Shown: positions 35,431-45,750 of the stretch, one piece after another
How the letters are laid out: the number at the start of each line of letters is the position of its first letter
Numbering within the stretch: position 1 is the first letter of the stretch
From: Haloimpatiens sp042688525
GTDB lineage: Bacteria > Bacillota > Clostridia > Clostridiales > Clostridiaceae
Direction of reading: 5' to 3'
Assembly (NCBI RefSeq): GCF_042688525.2
Contig: NZ_JBHWAB010000001.1
Coordinates: 1,674,001 to 1,738,000, forward strand
DNA: 64,000 nt
Translations under genes and position numbers: made by a program
The notes under the pieces: generated by a model
Seen by the model: only the letters and a program-made list of their open reading frames with translations
The model's database searches: none
Told to the model about the DNA's origin: nothing

Positions 35431-37438
35431 GTTAAAAAATTTGAATAAAGATGAAAAGATGTTAATGATAGAATTCTTACCTATAAAAGAAGTAATTAAA
35501 TTTTTAAAGAAAAATAGTAAATTATTTAAAAATAAATTTGATGGAGCGTATTTTAATCCAAAATCAAAATTATTGCAAAAAAAGATACCGAAGGTTTTTA
35601 CAAATGCAATTGAAGAGGGGGATAAAATAACAATTGATTTTATTAAAATAATTCTATATGAAAAACTAGAAGAAATTAATCAATATGTAAAGTCAAATTT
35701 AAATATATCTAAAAATATAGAAGAAATAGTACAAAAAAAGCAGATGAAAGAGTATATAAAATTAATGATTATTCTATTAGAAAAAATAGAACCTAAATAT
35801 ATTATGTTATTTTTTACTTTAAATGGGATTCAACTTAAAGTAAGACAAAAAAAACTAGTTCAAAATAGTATTGAAAAAGCTATTGAATATAAAGAAATAA
35901 GAGAACAAGTACAGGAAGAAGAAAGAAAAAAATTAGAAAGAACATATAGAGATAAAATTAATCAAGTAGAGAAAAAAGAACAAATTTTATTAAAAAATGA
36001 GAAAAATATAAATAAAAGCTTGAAAGACAAACTCTTAGAAAAAGATAGAATTATTAAAGAAAAAAGACAGAAACTTAATTTAAAAATTAAAGAAATAGAA
36101 ATACAACAAAGGGAGTATAGTAGTTTAAAAAATAAGTTAGATATATCAGAGTCTGAAATTAAAAGAATTAAGGAAAAATTAAAGGATAACAAAGAAAGTT
36201 GTAAGCAAGATTTAGAAAGGGAAAGACAAGAGAATGAGGAATTACAAACAATAAATGAAAAACAAAAGTTGAAAATTAAGCAGTTAAATAATGAATTAAA
36301 AGAACGATATGAAATCTATAGTAAGAAATACATAGAAAAATGGGAAGAAGAAAATCAATCAATAATAGATAAAAAAATAAGTTTAACAGAGGAAATAAGG
36401 AGTCTAAATGATACTATTAAAGTATCACAAAGACAAGTTATGAATTTAGAGGAAGAAAAAGATAAGGTTCAGAAAAAACTGAGAGAATATAATAGTTTAG
36501 TAACTAATTTTATTAGTAATATTGATAAAGAACTTATTAAGTCAGCATTGAAATCATCAATTTTAAATTCAAAAGAATTGATACAAAAAAAAGAAAATCA
36601 TATAGAATTATATATTAAAAATCAAATCAAGTGTGACAAGATAAATACTTGTGAAAGTATAGAGGAATGGACAAAAGTAGTAGCATATAATCTAAAAAAC
36701 ATAGGTATAAGAAAGAATAGGACGGAATGGTCAGATTATATAGTAAGTGTGTTAGCGGCTAAAATAATACCACTTATTGTAGGATGTAAAACTAGAGAAA
36801 TTGCTAAAGCTATAAGCTATACATATGCAGGAGAAACACCTCTTATTGTTACTTTACCAAGTGGGTATAGTGAAGTAAATGAGTTGATAGACCTGTATCA
36901 TAATTCTAAAGCTAAGGTTATTTTAATAGAAGGTGTAGTAGGTCAGATTAATGAATCTTTAATGTTACCACTTTTTAAAGAATATATTGAGACAGAAGAA
37001 AATGATAGAATTATAGTGGCTTCATGTGAAGATATTAATATGGTTAATTTAATGCCTTCATATTTATTGGAATATATGGCTCTCATTAAAATAACAGATA
37101 TTAGACCAGTAGTGCAGCATAATTATGTTTGTACTGATAGTACAAGCTTATTGCAATTAATGAGAAAAAATGAGTTAGAAATAAATGATAGTTATAAAAA
37201 ACTAAGTAAGTTACTCAAACATATTGAAGTTGTTAATGCGTATATAATTACGAGGAGTTTAATATTAGCTTATTTATGCAATGAGAAAGAGATGCAAAAT
37301 GCACTAGTATGTTTAAGCATATGTGATTTAAAATTAATGTTTAAAGATAATGATGTAAGGGAAAAGATTGCAAACAATATAGATAACTATCAAAATGATT
37401 TCACACAAGAGTTAAAAAATCTTATAGTAGGTGAATAA
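35423..37438 (+). CDS. Coiled-coil protein with P-loop-like C-terminal domain, second gene of the operon
   Basis: 671 residues from the ATG at 35423, with GGGAG upstream. Residues 1-140 are helical. Residues 150-385 form a long, highly charged coiled coil (heptads such as EKDRIIKEKRQKLNLKIKEI). The C-terminal 270 residues alternate beta and alpha like an ATPase fold: TPLIVTLPSGYSEVNELIDL, KVILIEGVVG and RIIVASCEDINMVNLMP. A clear Walker A is missing, so nucleotide binding is doubtful. Residual resemblance to AAA proteins such as McrB is possible. The coiled coil suggests oligomerisation or a bridge to the helicase. Family not recognised. Confidence 0.5.
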   Translation: MIKLKNLNKDEKMLMIEFLPIKEVIKFLKKNSKLFKNKFDGAYFNPKSKLLQKKIPKVFTNAIEEGDKITIDFIKIILYEKLEEINQYVKSNLNISKNIEEIVQKKQMKEYIKLMIILLEKIEPKYIMLFFTLNGIQLKVRQKKLVQNSIEKAIEYKEIREQVQEEERKKLERTYRDKINQVEKKEQILLKNEKNINKSLKDKLLEKDRIIKEKRQKLNLKIKEIEIQQREYSSLKNKLDISESEIKRIKEKLKDNKESCKQDLERERQENEELQTINEKQKLKIKQLNNELKERYEIYSKKYIEKWEEENQSIIDKKISLTEEIRSLNDTIKVSQRQVMNLEEEKDKVQKKLREYNSLVTNFISNIDKELIKSALKSSILNSKELIQKKENHIELYIKNQIKCDKINTCESIEEWTKVVAYNLKNIGIRKNRTEWSDYIVSVLAAKIIPLIVGCKTREIAKAISYTYAGETPLIVTLPSGYSEVNELIDLYHNSKAKVILIEGVVGQINESLMLPLFKEYIETEENDRIIVASCEDINMVNLMPSYLLEYMALIKITDIRPVVQHNYVCTDSTSLLQLMRKNELEINDSYKKLSKLLKHIEVVNAYIITRSLILAYLCNEKEMQNALVCLSICDLKLMFKDNDVREKIANNIDNYQNDFTQELKNLIVGE

Positions 37439-37439
37439 A

Positions 37440-38489
37440 ATGAATGAATTAGTACAGCAAATTTCTAGAGACTTATCAATATTTCCATGTGATGATGAAA
37501 CATATGGCGAATATGGTAATAGAGTTATATATTGTGCTTTAGTAGCATGGGCAAAAGTTCAAGTTTTAGGTACTTCATATGTTGAAATAGATGGAAAAGG
37601 GAAAGAGTATCCATATGTAAGTCAACGTTATATCATTGAAAGGATGAATAATATTGTTGGGGGATTACTTGAATCTATCCCTCATTTAGAAGCATGGGTA
37701 CATATAAGTAAAGATCAATCAGTAAAAAAAAAATTGAGTAAATATATACTTGAAAAATTGATTTTCTGTTATCAGATAAGTGAGACATGTAATATACACT
37801 GCTTAACATCATCACCTGAACAAATAGTATACTTTAAGAATAATGAACTGATTTTAGGTGGTACAGATTGGAATAGCAATCTTAATAATGCATATTCTAT
37901 TGGCTTAGGGGCATGGAGAAATAAAAGAAATCAAAGTAATTCTAATTATAGAGGAATATTTAATATACCTGAATGTAGTTTAAATGAGTACTATAGGTCA
38001 TTAGAAAAAAATGCATTGTGGCAATCAAATCAATTAGAGGATGAATATGAATATTTTAGTGGGCAAACTGGTCTTTGGCATAATAAGGCTTGGAAAAAAT
38101 TCAACAAAGCACATATTCCTAAAGGAATTTCATTACTTCGAAAAAGTAATCAGAAATATAAGTATATTTTATTATGGTATAAGAACGAAGGCTTTTTTAC
38201 AGCTAAGTTAGATGAATGGTATTACAAAGAAAAAGAGATAAATAGAATTATGTATGCTTTAGAGTATCATTGTGGTAAACCTGCTCAATTTAAAGCAAAA
38301 AGAAATAGAGAAATGATAGAGTTACATTGTCATAGTAGATTGCCTAATGCAGAAAATAGAATACTGTTAATGGCATCTTGGCCTAAGAGAAGATATAATG
38401 ATATTTATTTAAGAAAAATACCTATATGCATATGGGAAGATATAGAAGATGTACTAGGTGGATTAGGTATTCAAGTAGTATTTGAATAA
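37440..38489 (+). CDS. Unknown protein, third gene of the operon
   Basis: 349 residues from the ATG at 37440, one base after the stop of the previous gene, with AGGTG upstream. No family is recognised. It is rich in Trp and Tyr (GGTDWNSNLNNAYSIGLGAW and TGLWHNKAWKKF). It has a conserved-looking start (DDETYGEYGNRVIYCALVAWAKVQ) and a C-terminal stretch ELHCHSRLPNAENRILLMASW. No membrane helix is seen. Its position before the helicase and the lack of gaps between the four genes imply a complex or shared pathway. Confidence 0.5.
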   Translation: MNELVQQISRDLSIFPCDDETYGEYGNRVIYCALVAWAKVQVLGTSYVEIDGKGKEYPYVSQRYIIERMNNIVGGLLESIPHLEAWVHISKDQSVKKKLSKYILEKLIFCYQISETCNIHCLTSSPEQIVYFKNNELILGGTDWNSNLNNAYSIGLGAWRNKRNQSNSNYRGIFNIPECSLNEYYRSLEKNALWQSNQLEDEYEYFSGQTGLWHNKAWKKFNKAHIPKGISLLRKSNQKYKYILLWYKNEGFFTAKLDEWYYKEKEINRIMYALEYHCGKPAQFKAKRNREMIELHCHSRLPNAENRILLMASWPKRRYNDIYLRKIPICIWEDIEDVLGGLGIQVVFE

Positions 38490-38508
38490 TTACAAAGGGG
38501 GAAAAATA

Positions 38509-41500
38509 GTGAGTGAATTAGGAATTAGAAAAACACATGAAAAGTTAAAAGAGAGACTTATAAATTATATTAAAGCTCAGTATTTTGCTGAAAATGATTT
38601 GTTACTAGAAGCTACAGAATCAATATTAAATAAAGAAGGTGTATTGTTTCAAGAACCTTTTATTGAGGCAACACAAAATTATAAGATTGAAGTAGAAGGA
38701 TTTGAAAATGCAGATTTAGATGATAATATAAAGAGATACTTAGATTATTTGATAAAGCATAATTTAGGTGTTTTTAATACACCTTTTACACATCAAGTTA
38801 AAGCACTTGAAGCTTATTATCAGGATAAAGATCTATTAGTTACAACAGGAACAGGTTCAGGTAAAACAGAATGTTTCTTATGGCCAATATTAACTGAAAT
38901 GGTAAGGCAAGTAGCAAATGATTCAGACGATTGGGAACAAGAAGGTATAAGGACGCTAATTTTATATCCAATGAATGCTTTAGTATCAGATCAATTAGGC
39001 AGAATACGTAATATTGTTGGAAGAAAAGATGATGCTTATATGAAACTTATGAAACAGGAAAGTAATGATAATATAAGAAGATTGAGATTCGGAATGTATA
39101 CAGGACGTACACCTTATCCTGGAAAAAATGATAAAGATAAAAATAAAAATCTTGCAAAATTGTTAGAGAAAACATATATAAATTGTAAAAAAGAAGTAGG
39201 GAAAGAATTAAAAAAAATAGGCAGAGTTCCAGCTAAAGATTTAAGTGACTTTATTTGTAGTTTAAATAAAAATAATCAGTCAACTGGAATAAATGATGCA
39301 GAACTATTGACACGTGCTGAAATGCAGGAAATATGTCCGGATATTCTTATTACTAATTATAGTATGCTTGAATATATGCTTATGAGACCTATTGAACAAT
39401 GTTTTTGGGAAAAGACAAGAAAGTGGTTAAAACATTCAATTAATAACAAACTGTTGTTAGTTATAGATGAGGCACATATGTATAGAGGGGCAGCAGGTGG
39501 AGAGGTTTCTTTATTAATTAGAAGATTAATGGATAAATTACAAATTGGTAGGGATAAAATAAGGTGTATTTTAACTAGTGCTAGCGTGCCTCAAAAAAAA
39601 GAAAAGGAATTGCGAGAATTTGTTTGTGGACTAACAGGACAAAGTATAAATAATTATAATTTTGCTATTATCGAAGGAGAAAGGACACCACTATTAGGTC
39701 ATGGGAAAGGTAATAAAGAAGATGTGAACCGTCTTTTGCAGCTTGATTATGATAAACTACAAAGTAATAATAAGAAAGAAATGGGCGAGCAACTTAATAT
39801 ACTTACCAAATTATTTAGATGGGGATGTGTAACAAATAATTACAATAATTGGCTTTATGAAAAAATGTCTAAGTATCCACCAATGTTAGAACTAATTGAA
39901 GTATGTAGTGGTAAAGGGGTTGCATTTGAAGAAATTGCAAATAGTGTTTTTGAAGGTGTTTCTCAAAAAGATGCAGAAGGAGCAATAGAAATTCTTTTAG
40001 TATTAGGTACTTTATCAAGATCAAAAGATGAAAAAGTATTACTTCCAGCTAGAATACATTTGTTATTTAGAGGAATAAATGGACTGTATGCTTGTCTAAA
40101 TCCTGAGTGTGAAGATAACCATGAAGTAATGGGAATAAAGATAGGCCATATTAGTAATACACCTAGTTTTACATGTCCAAAATGTGGAGGAAGAGTTTTT
40201 GAGCTTATAGGAGATAGAAGATGTGGTACATTATTTATTCGTGCGTTTAAAGAAAGTGATAGTATAGGACATCATTCATTTCTATGGCAGGATAATAGTA
40301 AATTTATTAATAACCCTATGGAAATACACTTATGGTTAGCACCAAAAGGTAGGACTGATATATTTAAAGAAGGAGTGAAAAATAGTAAAGCAAAAAAAGA
40401 ATCTGTATTTGGATATATTAATAGTCAAACAGGTATTTTGTATGAGGGAGAAAAATTTTGTGGTAGAAAAGGTTTTATTAAGGTATTAATACCAAGAAAG
40501 TATGATGAAAAAAGAAAAGTTTATACTTTTAAAATATGTCCAAACTGTGGAAGAGAAAAAAACAAGCTGACATCATTTAAGGTAAGAGGAAACGAGCCTT
40601 TTGCTAACTTGGTTACAGAACAATTAATTGATCAACCAGTTAAGGATATGAAATTAAAAAATGAAGGTAAAAAAGTACTTCTATTTTCTGATAGTAGACA
40701 GCGAGCAGCTACATTGGCAAGAGACTTGACAATAGCAACAGATGGAGATGCAGGTAGACAAGCTATTTTTATGGCACAAAAAGAGTTAGAAAAAGAATAT
40801 GGAAAAAATCAAAAATCGCTTAATATATTGTATTATGCATTTCTCAAAGTAGTTGATCAAAATAAAGTTTCTTTTTTCTATGGAGATGAGAAAGAAGAAC
40901 TTAAAGAGCAATTAAAGCGTTATCGAGAAATGTATGGTGATTACGAAGATACAGATTATGAAGAGATGCAAGATATAGGGGTTCCACCTAAGATGTTTTA
41001 TCAACTTTTTTTAAAGAATATTAGTGATAGTTATCGTTCTTTGAATAACCTTTGTTTAGGTCAAATTATACTTTTAGAACAAGGTACACATGTAAAAAAA
41101 ATAGATAGAGTTATTTTGGAAAAGGCTAGGAATAGTACTGGATTAGATATAAAATTAATAAGGAAAATATATAATACATGGATTCAAAATATTTTAGTCA
41201 AAGATATAGCTATTTTCCCTTCAGTATCTGATGAAGTAAGAAATAGTATATTATCATTTGATAAAGGTAATTTAGGTATTAGTGAAAAAGAAAAGATGCC
41301 TAAATATTTAACAAATTTATTAAAGGTAAATGGGATAAAAGAAGATCAGATAGAAGAATTAAGAAAGAATTTTATATTTTTTCTTACAGATAGAAATAAG
41401 AGTAATGATGTATCGCATAATAACAGATATTTATTGCCTAATAATTTAACATTAAAAACAAATGAAAATGAAAAGTGGTATAGATGTAGTAAGTGCTCAG

Positions 41501-43812
41501 GTACATCTATGTTTACTCTATTTGATAGTTGTATTTATTGTGGTAGTAAAAATTATTTATCAGAAGTATCACAAAAAGAATTACAAAGATATGATTTTTG
41601 GAGAAAGCCTGTAATAGAAGCAACACAAGGAAGAAAAATTAAAAATTTCGTAACTGATGAGCACACAGCACAGTTATCGCATAAAGATCAAGCAAATGAC
41701 ATTTGGACAACTACAGAAGAATATGAAATGCGTTTTAGAAATATTGTAATGGAAGAAGATAGTGAACCAATTGATATCCTAAGTTGTACAACTACTATGG
41801 AAGTAGGAATTGATATTGGCTCATTAACAGCAGTTGGTTTACGAAATGTACCACCTATGAGAGAAAACTATCAGCAACGTGCTGGACGTGCAGGTAGAAA
41901 AGGAGCAGCTGTTTCTACTATAGTAACGTATACAGAAAATGGACCACATGATGCATGGTATTTTAATGATCCACAAGAAATTATTTCAGGTGAACCTAGA
42001 ACACCTTGGATTGATTATACTAATAAAAAATTAATTAAAAGACATTTAAATTTAATTCTTCTGCAGGAATTTTTTGTGTCACGTGAAAGAAGTATAGAAG
42101 ATATGGATGTCATTAGTTTTTTTTCACAAGGAAATGAATTAAATTATATAAAATTTCTTGAATGGTTGCAAGATAAATTGCCATTGCCACAGGAGAGAAT
42201 AAATACGCTTATACCTAATAAAGCTATAATCAAGTGGAATAAATATAAAGAGTACATAATAGAAGAAATTGAAAGAATACAATCAAAAGTTAATCGAAAT
42301 CCAATTACTTATAAAATAAAGAAAAAAAGTAAAGAAAATGATGTTAAGGAAGTATATATGTCATTACTAGACGTATTATTTAAGGAAGGATTATTACCAA
42401 CATACTCATTTCCAAGAGATATTGTACATTTTTGGATTGAAAAAGAATATGGAAAAATAGATGAAAGTCCTGAAAGAAGTATTGATATTGCTCTTAGTGA
42501 ATATGCACCAGGTCGTATGATAGTTGTCAATAAAAAATCGTATATTTCAGGTGGCTTATATGATCATTATACTAAATATGACAAAAATTATGCATATAAA
42601 GCTGCAGAGCCTTGGTTAAGGATGAATGAATATAATAAAAAGATTTATTGCTGTGAAAATAATAATTGTGGATGGTTTGGTTTAGAAAATAAAATGAAAA
42701 AGTGTCCATTGTGTGGAGGAAATTTAAAAGAAGAAACTTTAATTAAACCTTGGGGATTTGTAGCAAGAGATGGAATGAAAATTTCAGAAGTACGAGATAA
42801 TCAAGAGTACTCAATTGTAAGTAAGCCATCATATGCTTCACTTTCTAATGATACAAGTAAAATGAAAGCAATATCAAAAACAAAGTTAATTCGTATGGAG
42901 AATAGAGAAGATCAACAATTAATTCTCATTAATAAAGGACCTAGTAATGAAGGGTTTGATTTATGTAGTAAATGTGGTGCCATTGATCCACATATAACTC
43001 CAGAAAACGATAAGAAAGAAAGAAAAAGACCATATAAAGTTCCTTATAGAGAAAAGAAAGATCTTCAAGTATGTTTTCATACAAGACAAAAAGTACTTTT
43101 GGGATGTGATATACTTACTGATATGCTTGTTTTAGAATTAAAGTTAGAAAAAAATAATATTAATATTAATAAAGAAAATTTAAATATATGGATAATACCT
43201 GCAGTAACATCTTTATCGGAGGCATTAGTGTTAGCAGCAAGTAAAGTTTTAGATATTGAATTTAGTGATTTAAAATCAGGATATCGTTTAAGATATGTAG
43301 AAGAAAATATTTATGTAGATATATATTTATATGATAGTTTATCTAGTGGAGCTGGATATGCAAATAGAGTAGGTAAATTAATAAAAGAAGTAATGAATGA
43401 AACTGAAAAAAGATTTAAAAAATGTAAGTGTGAAGCATCTTGTCCAAATTGTTTACAACATTTTTGGAATCAGTCTATTAAGGAAAATTTAGATCGTATA
43501 GCTGGTTTACAATTGTTAAATTGGGTAATGAAAGGCGAATTATGTACTGAAATCGATGTAGAAAAAGAAGAAAAGTATATAGAAACACTTAAAGAAATAG
43601 TACATTTACAAGAAGAACAAGGAGATATTATAAAACGAGGAAATAATTATTGGATAAATATGAGAGGAATAGAGAAAAAAATTAAAATATATCCTGCAAT
43701 GTGTAGTTTAAATAAAATAAATAAAGATGAAAAAACAATTTTAATACCGGATAGATTATTTAAAGTGGCTATTGCAGATGTTTGGAAGATAGTAGAAAAA
43801 CATATATTGTAG
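38509..43812 (+). CDS. Giant DEAD/DEAH helicase with DUF1998 (MZB) domain, DruE-like
   Basis: 1768 residues from a GTG with AAAGGGGG eight bases upstream. Helicase motifs: Walker A TTGTGSGKTE near 114, LVIDEAHMYRG near 320, LTSASVP, LFSDSRQRAATLARDL, and TTTMEVGIDIGSL...QQRAGRAGRKG near 1100-1130. Zinc-ribbon Cys pairs occur at several points (CPKCGG, CIYCGS, CPLCGG, CSKCGA). The C-terminus has YDSLSSGAGYANRVG near 1608 and four Cys in CKCEASCPNCL near 1640, the DUF1998/MrfA zinc-binding signature. Size and layout resemble DruE of Druantia and DrmA/DpdJ-type helicases. It would translocate on DNA. The partner genes are not those of known types. Confidence 0.85.
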   Translation: MSELGIRKTHEKLKERLINYIKAQYFAENDLLLEATESILNKEGVLFQEPFIEATQNYKIEVEGFENADLDDNIKRYLDYLIKHNLGVFNTPFTHQVKALEAYYQDKDLLVTTGTGSGKTECFLWPILTEMVRQVANDSDDWEQEGIRTLILYPMNALVSDQLGRIRNIVGRKDDAYMKLMKQESNDNIRRLRFGMYTGRTPYPGKNDKDKNKNLAKLLEKTYINCKKEVGKELKKIGRVPAKDLSDFICSLNKNNQSTGINDAELLTRAEMQEICPDILITNYSMLEYMLMRPIEQCFWEKTRKWLKHSINNKLLLVIDEAHMYRGAAGGEVSLLIRRLMDKLQIGRDKIRCILTSASVPQKKEKELREFVCGLTGQSINNYNFAIIEGERTPLLGHGKGNKEDVNRLLQLDYDKLQSNNKKEMGEQLNILTKLFRWGCVTNNYNNWLYEKMSKYPPMLELIEVCSGKGVAFEEIANSVFEGVSQKDAEGAIEILLVLGTLSRSKDEKVLLPARIHLLFRGINGLYACLNPECEDNHEVMGIKIGHISNTPSFTCPKCGGRVFELIGDRRCGTLFIRAFKESDSIGHHSFLWQDNSKFINNPMEIHLWLAPKGRTDIFKEGVKNSKAKKESVFGYINSQTGILYEGEKFCGRKGFIKVLIPRKYDEKRKVYTFKICPNCGREKNKLTSFKVRGNEPFANLVTEQLIDQPVKDMKLKNEGKKVLLFSDSRQRAATLARDLTIATDGDAGRQAIFMAQKELEKEYGKNQKSLNILYYAFLKVVDQNKVSFFYGDEKEELKEQLKRYREMYGDYEDTDYEEMQDIGVPPKMFYQLFLKNISDSYRSLNNLCLGQIILLEQGTHVKKIDRVILEKARNSTGLDIKLIRKIYNTWIQNILVKDIAIFPSVSDEVRNSILSFDKGNLGISEKEKMPKYLTNLLKVNGIKEDQIEELRKNFIFFLTDRNKSNDVSHNNRYLLPNNLTLKTNENEKWYRCSKCSGTSMFTLFDSCIYCGSKNYLSEVSQKELQRYDFWRKPVIEATQGRKIKNFVTDEHTAQLSHKDQANDIWTTTEEYEMRFRNIVMEEDSEPIDILSCTTTMEVGIDIGSLTAVGLRNVPPMRENYQQRAGRAGRKGAAVSTIVTYTENGPHDAWYFNDPQEIISGEPRTPWIDYTNKKLIKRHLNLILLQEFFVSRERSIEDMDVISFFSQGNELNYIKFLEWLQDKLPLPQERINTLIPNKAIIKWNKYKEYIIEEIERIQSKVNRNPITYKIKKKSKENDVKEVYMSLLDVLFKEGLLPTYSFPRDIVHFWIEKEYGKIDESPERSIDIALSEYAPGRMIVVNKKSYISGGLYDHYTKYDKNYAYKAAEPWLRMNEYNKKIYCCENNNCGWFGLENKMKKCPLCGGNLKEETLIKPWGFVARDGMKISEVRDNQEYSIVSKPSYASLSNDTSKMKAISKTKLIRMENREDQQLILINKGPSNEGFDLCSKCGAIDPHITPENDKKERKRPYKVPYREKKDLQVCFHTRQKVLLGCDILTDMLVLELKLEKNNININKENLNIWIIPAVTSLSEALVLAASKVLDIEFSDLKSGYRLRYVEENIYVDIYLYDSLSSGAGYANRVGKLIKEVMNETEKRFKKCKCEASCPNCLQHFWNQSIKENLDRIAGLQLLNWVMKGELCTEIDVEKEEKYIETLKEIVHLQEEQGDIIKRGNNYWINMRGIEKKIKIYPAMCSLNKINKDEKTILIPDRLFKVAIADVWKIVEKHIL

Positions 43813-44039
43813 ACAGCTGAAATATATACGTTAAAAGTAAAAGATAGAATTAAAGATCATGATAAGAATGAGAAAAATACTTGAAGTTATTTAAAGTAAA
43901 TGCAAATGAAAATGCAGTAGATTTTACAATAAGAAAAAGGTTTTGAGTTTTAATTTTATTTTGCAAAATGTGAAGTAAATATAAGAATACATAAGAAATC
44001 ACATAAAAGCTTTAAAGATAAAGTAAAAACCTTAATTAA
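43813..44039. other. Short intergenic region before the IS256 remnant
   Basis: AT-rich, with no gene or clear terminator behind the helicase gene. Confidence 0.4.
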
Positions 44040-45137
44040 GAGTCTGTCAAGAATTTTGTGTAAACTTCCATAAAAATTTTAAAATTAATATATTTTAAGA
44101 ATAGCTAGGTAAGAGTATTATGATATAAATACCTAGTTATTTTAATTTATGTAATACTATTACAATGGAATCTTTCTAGCTCCGCTAAAGCAGCTTCTTC
44201 TGTTGTTGCTGTATATATTAGTTTTAAATCAGCATTAAATTTTTTTCTATCCTTGTAAGATACATATTTTGATGAATTCCTAATTTGATGTATTATACAT
44301 CTTTGAATTTCAGTACGTGGATAAATTACTTTAATAGCTTCAGAAAATCCATTTAAACCATCAACACAAGCTATTAATATATCATTAATTCCTCTGTTTT
44401 TAAGTTCATTCAATACTAAAAGCCAATATTTTGATGTTTCATTTCCACCTATCCAAATACCTAAAACTTCTTTTATTCCATCTAAATTCACTCCTATAAC
44501 TGCGTAAGCAGCTTTATTCACAATTTTATTATCTTGTTTAACTTTATAGTATATAGCATCCATAAATATTATTGGATATACAGATTCTAGAGGTCTATTC
44601 TGCCATTCTTTTGCTATAGGAGTAATTTTATTTGTTATGCCAGATATTAAAGTAGGCGAAGCCTCAAAACCATATATATTTTCTAAGTGAGTTGCTATGT
44701 CTCTTGTTGTCATACCTTTTGCATACATACCTATTACTTGATCTTCAATTCCTGAAACATCAGTTTGATTTTTCTTTACAACCTGCGGTTCAAATGAGCT
44801 TTCCCTATCCCTCGGTACATTTAAATCAAATTCTCCTAAATCTGATAACACTCTTTTAGAAGTACGACTATTTCTACTATTTGTGGTGTTTTTGTTTTTA
44901 TAGTCATACTTTGAGTATCCTAAATGATTATCAAGCTCCGCTTCTAACATTTCTTTAAGTGTATCTGCAAATAATTCCTTTAATGTTTCTTGAACATCTT
45001 TGCACTTGTAGGCTTTGTTTCTTTAATTAATTCTTTAATAAGTTATTTTTTTGAAAAAGACATAATCTGCACACACTCCATTTTTTATAAGAATATTATG
45101 TCAATTTTTATGAAGTTTACACAGATTATTTTGCACT
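44040..45137 (-). mobile_element. IS256-family element, defective
   Basis: Inverted ends share TGTGTAAACTTC-ATAAAAATT: near 44058-44080 on the plus strand and near 45100-45125 in reverse complement. The transposase gene between them is degraded at both ends. At about 1.1 kb it is shorter than the usual 1.3-1.5 kb. Confidence 0.65.
44147..45061 (-). pseudogene. IS256 transposase, broken
   Basis: The native start reads MSFSKK, followed by a stop, then IKELIKETKPTSAK, with a frameshift into DVQETLKELFADTLKEMLEAELDNHLGYSKYDYK. From there 267 codons are open, including the catalytic region PIIFMDAIYYKV (first Asp) and VDGLNGFSEAI (second Asp), and CIIHQIRNSSKYV. The frame ends CNSIT about 110 residues early, losing the final catalytic Glu. 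The element therefore cannot move itself. Confidence 0.8.
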
Positions 45138-45249
45138 TTACTGAAATAAATATTGCTAACTTAAACTTAATATATTCTCAAGGTATTATTTTCTTGTATG
45201 TATAAAATAAATTATATTAATAATACCATAGATTTATTGTAGCTTTAAA

Positions 45250-45291
45250 ATAAAGATAATTATATTAAAAATAAAGATAATTATATTAAAA
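45250..45291. repeat. Tandem 21-bp repeat, two units
   Basis: ATAAAGATAATTATATTAAA plus one A, twice in a row, upstream of the HTH gene. It could be slippage or a regulator site. Confidence 0.5.
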
Positions 45292-45372
45292 TACAAGAAA
45301 AATGTTGCTATTTGACAAAAAACTTAATTATGGTTTAAAATACCAATAAATAACTTGTGTAGGAGGTAACGT

Positions 45373-45747
45373 ATGAAACTTGGAGATTGTTTAAAAAAGG
45401 AAATACAGAATCAAGGTAGAACAGTTAAATGGGTAGCTGATCAATTAAATATTAATTATAAAACATTTTGTGGAAAATTAGAGAGAAATTCTATTTCAGG
45501 TGAAGAGTTTTTAATGTTAATAGATATATTAAGTTTAGATATAAACCATATAAAAAATAATGTATTAAAGGAAGTTAATAATAAAATGAGTGTACAAGAA
45601 GAGGAAATATTAGACAGACAGTATAAAGGTAATATAGAGAAAGAAGATTTTTCTAAGTTTCCTAAAAGAAAGATACAAGGCAATACGAATAAAGTCAAAA
45701 TGCGAATTAAAGGAACTAAAAGAATGATTGTAGGAGAAAAACTGTAA
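45373..45747 (+). CDS. XRE-like helix-turn-helix protein
   Basis: 124 residues with TAGGAGGT before the ATG. The N-terminal 60 residues have the XRE pattern (LGDCLKKEI, then TVKWVADQLNINYKTFCGKL and FLMLIDILSLDI). The C-terminal half is basic and disordered-looking (KRKIQGNTNKVKMRIKGTK). It lies three bases before the nuclease-domain gene. It may regulate that locus. A decayed partial copy of this gene lies at 55265. Confidence 0.65.
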   Translation: MKLGDCLKKEIQNQGRTVKWVADQLNINYKTFCGKLERNSISGEEFLMLIDILSLDINHIKNNVLKEVNNKMSVQEEEILDRQYKGNIEKEDFSKFPKRKIQGNTNKVKMRIKGTKRMIVGEKL

Positions 45748-45750
45748 TTA

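Noticed and set aside
33859..43812. Calling the operon Druantia or DISARM outright
   Set aside because: The helicase fits, but no DUF4338, DruH, DrmB, DrmC or methylase partner is seen.
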